Shown here one piece after another: positions 60,243-64,000 of a stretch of 64,000 nt of DNA (within the stretch, counting starts at the first letter, position 1; each line of letters starts with the position of its first letter). This stretch comes from Streptacidiphilus sp. PB12-B1b (lineage in GTDB: Bacteria; Actinomycetota; Actinomycetes; Streptomycetales; Streptomycetaceae). A program made the position numbers and the translations under genes. Below the pieces are notes generated by a model. That model saw only the letters and a list, made by a program, of their open reading frames with translations. It was not told where the DNA came from and made no database searches. The stretch spans positions 496,001-560,000 of the forward strand of contig NZ_CP048405.1 of assembly GCF_014084125.1 (NCBI RefSeq), given 5' to 3'.

Positions 60243-62848
60243 CGCTCCTGTTCGTCGGTGGTGTCGTCGGCCCGGTCCTGCTCGTCGCCGGCGGTCTGGG
60301 CGAGGTCGGCGGCGCGGAAGGCGGTGGACCAGACGCGGTGGAAGTAGTCCTGGGGTTTGCGCAGGTCCAGGGCGAGGGCGTCGTCGAGGAGGCCGAGGCC
60401 GGCCAGGGCGCTCTCCAGGCCGTCGATGGCGCGGGCGGTGGGTTCGAAGTAGCGGTGGAGGTAGTGGGCGGTGGCGTCGTCGGGAGAGCCCTCAGCCAAG
60501 AGTCGCCACTGCTCGCGCTTGCGCCGCCAGTAGAGGAGGTCGGCGCCGGACAGGACGAACTTGTCGCAGTTGTGGCAGTCCAGGTTCCATGGACAGGCGC
60601 CGCCCTCGACGACGGGCTGGAAGGTGCAGAAGCCGCCCTCGGCCGGGGTACTGCGGCGCGACAGGTCGATCGCCAGGGCCTGGGCCTGCTCGCGGGTGAG
60701 TGGAGTGGTGCCCTCGGTGAGGAGTTCTCCGGGGTTGGCGGTGCCGGGGCCGGTGACCCAGACGCGCTGGAGGACATCGTCGAGGTCGGACTGGGTCAGG
60801 TGGACATAATGCTCCGCCATTCGATCACTAACCTGCCCCATGTATCGGCGGATGTGCGTCAGGCTCGCCCCGGCCCGCAGCAGCCGGGTCGCCAGGGTAT
60901 GCCGGGCTTGGTGGGCGACGTAGTGGCCTCCCAGGTCGAGGTCGGTGATCCAGTTACGCAGGCCGGTATGGAACCAGGTGTAGGACAGGGCGCGACGGCC
61001 GTCCGGGTTGAGCATGTCGGTGGGGAACAGGGCCAGGTGGACGCGCTCGGCGGGGGTGGGCGCGCGTCCGGCGTGGCGGTCGGCGAAGCGAGCCAGGGTC
61101 TTGCGGCGGCGTTCCTCAAGCCGGTCCATGAACCGGTCGGGGATGCGGATGGCCGCGTTCAGGTTGCCGACCTTGGTCTGGTCGTGCCAGAGCACGGGCA
61201 GCCCGCCGTATCGGCCGATGCAGTCCAGGTGGAGCTGGATGACCTCGTTGGCGCGACGGCCGGTGATGATGATGGCCTCCCACATATCCCGCAGGCCGCG
61301 GTCGTGCGGGTCGTGGTCTTCGGCGAGTCGCCGCAGGTTGCTCTCGTCCGCGAGAGCGCGGGCGACCTCGTCGGGGAAGGGGTTGCGGCTGCGGGGCGTG
61401 CCCGGGCCGCCGACCGGCACGGCGGTGATGAAGGCGCGGTTCAATCCGATCCGCTCGGCGCTGCCGTTGTCCAGCGCGCCGCGCAGCACGGCCCGGCCGT
61501 AGTTGAGCATCATCCGGCGCTTGTTCTCGGTGACCGTCGACTTCTTGCCGTCCAGGCGGGCCTGGCCGCGGAAGTCAAGGCCGAGACGTTCGCGGTTGCG
61601 CAGGTCCGCGACGAAGCGGTGGGCGTGCTCTTCGCGCAGCGCCCTGGGATCGTGGCCGCCGTCGGGGGCTTCGGCCTCCAGGAACGCGCTCAGCTCTGCG
61701 CCCGCGCGGCGCAGGTAGTCCACCGGCTGGGCGCTGCGCGGGCAGGAGGGCGAGCGCAGCACGTCGGCGATGTGGTCCCACAGCAGGTCGCGCAGCCACC
61801 GCTGGGAGACACAGGTCAGGTCGACGTAGCTGGAGCGGTGGGGGAAGCGCACGCCGAAGTGCTCGGTCTCGATGTAGCCGCCATCGCGGGTGTCGCCGGG
61901 GCTGAAGTAGACCTTCCGCAGGGCTTCTTGCATCCCACCGACCATGCGCTGGTGGTAGTCGCGGTGGAAGACGGTCGGGTCCAGGCCGGCCAGGGACGCC
62001 ACGTCTCCACGCTGGCACTCGTCCGCGAGCGACTGCACCCACGTCAAGTTCCATACAGAGGTGGGCTGCAGGCCGTGGGCATACATGCCCCACTGGAACT
62101 CGGCCCGCAGCAGGGGCCGCAGTCCGCGCAGGTTGACCTGTCCCGTGCGGTGCACCGGCAACTGCGCGCGGCCCCAGGCGCGGAAGACGATCTGGTCCTC
62201 GCAGGTGACAGGGACAGGGCGGTCGTGCCGCTCGAAGGTGGCGAAGAAGTTCTTCGGCAGCCGGGCCCCGCCCGGACGCCCGGCCCGGATGTAGCCGCGC
62301 TCGTGGGCGCCGCACAACCCCAGCGGCGATGCGGCCAGTTCGTCGCACACCTCCGCGCGGCACTCGCCGTAGCCCGGGCAGGGCTGCTGGTCGGCCAGCC
62401 ACCTCTCGAACTCCCCGTCCTCCTCACGGGCGCCGGTGTTGCGCTTGAGGTGGCTCAGCCACCGGTTGCGGTGCCGGAAGCACACCGCCAGGCGCAGGCT
62501 GAAGGCCGGTCGCTGCGGGCAGATCCGGCACATCATCTCCTCCGGGGCCTCCCACGCCGCCAGCGGCTCCGCTCCGCGCAGGAACTGGACCCGGGTCATC
62601 CCGCCTGCCTCTGCCTCCTGCCACTGATCGGCGTGCACCGAGCACATCGCGTAGCGCCGCCAGCGCGACCGCGCGCAGTCAGGGACCGTGCAGCTCCACG
62701 GATAGACCGGGTGGGTCGGCGGGATCTTCAGGACCCCGCCGCGCAGCGCCGGGTCGAACTCGGGTCCGTTGATCAGCACGGTGAGCACCTCCAGCCGGTC
62801 CCGTTGTGCGCGGGCATCCGGCCGTGGCAGCAGGGAGGGCGCGGTCAC
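60233..62848 (-). CDS. Large tyrosine recombinase, TnpB-like (trio)
   Basis: 871 residues. The N-terminal region has several Cys/His clusters that look like zinc fingers (CTVPDCARSRWRRYAMCSVH; CRICPQRPAFSLRLAVCFRH). Catalytic part: Arg in TGRRANEVIQLH, the HQARHTLATRLL box, MGQVSDRMAEHYVHLT with the tyrosine; the usual GHxS histidine reads Q here. A C-terminal Cys cluster (CPWNLDCHNC) follows. GTG 62848 overlaps the upstream stop (GTGA). Confidence 0.85.
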   Translation of the reverse strand: MTAPSLLPRPDARAQRDRLEVLTVLINGPEFDPALRGGVLKIPPTHPVYPWSCTVPDCARSRWRRYAMCSVHADQWQEAEAGGMTRVQFLRGAEPLAAWEAPEEMMCRICPQRPAFSLRLAVCFRHRNRWLSHLKRNTGAREEDGEFERWLADQQPCPGYGECRAEVCDELAASPLGLCGAHERGYIRAGRPGGARLPKNFFATFERHDRPVPVTCEDQIVFRAWGRAQLPVHRTGQVNLRGLRPLLRAEFQWGMYAHGLQPTSVWNLTWVQSLADECQRGDVASLAGLDPTVFHRDYHQRMVGGMQEALRKVYFSPGDTRDGGYIETEHFGVRFPHRSSYVDLTCVSQRWLRDLLWDHIADVLRSPSCPRSAQPVDYLRRAGAELSAFLEAEAPDGGHDPRALREEHAHRFVADLRNRERLGLDFRGQARLDGKKSTVTENKRRMMLNYGRAVLRGALDNGSAERIGLNRAFITAVPVGGPGTPRSRNPFPDEVARALADESNLRRLAEDHDPHDRGLRDMWEAIIITGRRANEVIQLHLDCIGRYGGLPVLWHDQTKVGNLNAAIRIPDRFMDRLEERRRKTLARFADRHAGRAPTPAERVHLALFPTDMLNPDGRRALSYTWFHTGLRNWITDLDLGGHYVAHQARHTLATRLLRAGASLTHIRRYMGQVSDRMAEHYVHLTQSDLDDVLQRVWVTGPGTANPGELLTEGTTPLTREQAQALAIDLSRRSTPAEGGFCTFQPVVEGGACPWNLDCHNCDKFVLSGADLLYWRRKREQWRLLAEGSPDDATAHYLHRYFEPTARAIDGLESALAGLGLLDDALALDLRKPQDYFHRVWSTAFRAADLAQTAGDEQDRADDTTDEQERCA

Positions 62849-64000
62849 TGGGCCCCACCCCAGACCGTGCGCAGGGCGGCGTCGAAGGCCGGGGCGTGGA
62901 TATCGACATGCCCGTAGACCTCGTCGACCATCGTGGCCGAGGCCCAGCCACCGGCGTCCCGGGCGATCAGCAGGTTGCCACCGGCCGCGTCGAGCACCGC
63001 AGAAGTGAAGTTGTGGCGGAAGGCATGGGGTTTCACGACGCCGAGCCCGGCGCGTTTCCCGGCCCGGCCGAGCATCCGGCGGGCTCCGACCGGCGCCCAT
63101 GGCTGTCCCGAGTTCTTGCCATGGAGCTGGACCAGGAGCATGCCGTGCCCGGCGGTGCCGCGCGGATACTCACCGCCCGTGAGGTACTCGAAGTAGGTGT
63201 GCACCATCGCCGGGCTGACTCGCTTGATCAGCCCGCCGGTCACCGTGCCGCCCTCGATCCGCCAGGGGAGCTTGGTCTTCGCCTCGGCCCGGTTCGGGTT
63301 GCCGGGGCGGTGGCAGACGTGGACGTGCGGGGCGCGGCACTCCCCGCAGGCTGCGTTCTCGCGTAGGTGCAGGTCCACCAGGTGCAGCCCGCAGAGCTCG
63401 CCGATCCGCAGGCCGCCGTCGGCCAGCCAGGTCACCAGCAGCCGGTCGCGGGCGGCGTTCACCGCCGCCAGGAGCTTGTCCCGCGCGCCGTCGGGGAGCA
63501 TCTTCGGGTGCCGGCGGCGCGGCCGGGTCGGGGCGAGCGGGTTGGTGGGCAGGGAGGTCTTCACGTGTCCCAGGAACGCGCGGCGTCGGTCCGCCCGTGT
63601 GGGCAGCCGCGAGGTGTCGAGCTTCTTGCCGAGCTCGCCGTTCACGCCCAGGGACGACTGGTGCAGGTAGAAGCCCTTCAGGCAGGCAGCCGCGGTCGAC
63701 AGCGCGGAGCGGCCGTAGGGGCGCTTGCCGATCCGCCACGGTTCGCCGAGCGGCATGCGGACCTCCGCGCCGACGATGCCCATGTAGCGCTCAAGGTCCC
63801 GCAGCACGACCTTCTCGAAGGCCAGGCACTCGCGCTCCAGCCACCGCAGATGGTCCACCAGGTAGTACGCGTAGGTCCTCTGCGTCCCCGAGCCGTCGTG
63901 CACGCGCAGGAACCGGTCCGCCTCCGCGTGAAGACTGCCTTCGGGCCAGACGATCGTCCACGACCGCCGCCCGTCCTCTCGTTCGATCTGCTGGACCCTC
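62845..64000 (-). CDS. Tyrosine recombinase, TnpA-like (trio), runs off window
   Basis: At least 384 residues are visible; the frame stays open to the window edge (RVQQIEREDGRRSWTIVW...RFLRVHDGSGTQRTYAYYL), so the start lies outside. Catalytic residues: Arg in DGGLRIGELCGLH, HAFRHNFTSAVL, GGWASATMVDEVYGH with the tyrosine. A CGECRAPHVHVCH insert could bind zinc. It forms a trio with the next two genes, which together would move the element whose other end may be near the remnants at 57.8-59.3 kb. Confidence 0.85.
   Translation of the reverse strand, partial: RVQQIEREDGRRSWTIVWPEGSLHAEADRFLRVHDGSGTQRTYAYYLVDHLRWLERECLAFEKVVLRDLERYMGIVGAEVRMPLGEPWRIGKRPYGRSALSTAAACLKGFYLHQSSLGVNGELGKKLDTSRLPTRADRRRAFLGHVKTSLPTNPLAPTRPRRRHPKMLPDGARDKLLAAVNAARDRLLVTWLADGGLRIGELCGLHLVDLHLRENAACGECRAPHVHVCHRPGNPNRAEAKTKLPWRIEGGTVTGGLIKRVSPAMVHTYFEYLTGGEYPRGTAGHGMLLVQLHGKNSGQPWAPVGARRMLGRAGKRAGLGVVKPHAFRHNFTSAVLDAAGGNLLIARDAGGWASATMVDEVYGHVDIHAPAFDAALRTVWGGAQ

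Noticed and set aside
60338-62917. 859-aa plus-strand frame at the right end
   Set aside because: Shadow of the large minus-strand recombinase; no motifs, and the opposite strand has zinc clusters and the catalytic box.
1-64000. CRISPR array, rRNA operon, tRNA genes
   Set aside because: No evenly spaced short repeats, no conserved rRNA segments and no complete cloverleaf were seen on reading through both strands.

Overview
The window is very GC-rich, with strong G/C bias at third codon positions, GTG and ATG starts, four-base ATGA/GTGA gene overlaps and families typical of Streptomyces and relatives (Kitasatospora, Streptacidiphilus). Examples are DtpA-type peroxidase, ECuC, DUF317, DUF4913, DUF4839, DUF6112 and SCO6880-family proteins. 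It reads as an accessory region: a large plasmid, or a chromosome arm carrying an integrative conjugative element.

Left part (about 1-29.4 kb): an ion, pH and copper homeostasis island. It holds two ClC chloride transporters, an iron-sulfur oxidoreductase, a Ddn-type F420 protein, an extracytoplasmic copper cluster (membrane protein, Sco, ECuC, DtpA peroxidase, CtaG), an internally deleted glutamate decarboxylase, uricase, a CPA1 Na+/H+ antiporter, an APC permease, two STAS proteins and a KdpD-like DUF4118 protein. Two regulatory signals tie it together. One is a 13-bp palindrome, TTGCATNATGCAA, found four times exactly and twice in weaker form in front of these genes. The other is a duplicated leader-RNA element directly ahead of both the antiporter and the APC permease. 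This part also contains nested insertions. A gene of the copper-cluster membrane-protein family is split by about 6.1 kb bounded by an 18-bp inverted repeat. Inside lies an IS3-family element, itself split by a two-recombinase, Tn554-like element.

Middle part (29.9-55.1 kb): one long, tightly packed minus-strand operon for conjugation of the type IV secretion kind. It encodes a cell-wall hydrolase, a VirB2-like small protein, a VirB8-like protein, a TrbL/VirB6-like channel protein, an SCO6880 protein, a VirB4 ATPase and a VirD4 coupling protein. Interspersed are many proteins of unknown function. At least ten of them share a similar Ala/Pro/Arg-rich C-terminal tail with a short AALxRS-like motif. 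One of these is a RelE-fold protein and others are relaxase-like, DnaB-N-like or winged-helix proteins. I propose, as inference only, that the tail is a sorting or export signal. Several genes here carry single-base frameshifts or in-frame TAG codons, which means decay or sequencing error.

Right part (55.7-64 kb): an orphan DNA methyltransferase, truncated genes and remnants, a DUF4839 membrane protein, and a Tn554-like recombinase trio (two tyrosine recombinases plus a DUF6262 coiled-coil protein) running off the right edge. Fragments of a second DUF6262 gene and of a TniB-like ATPase show repeated use of this site by mobile elements.
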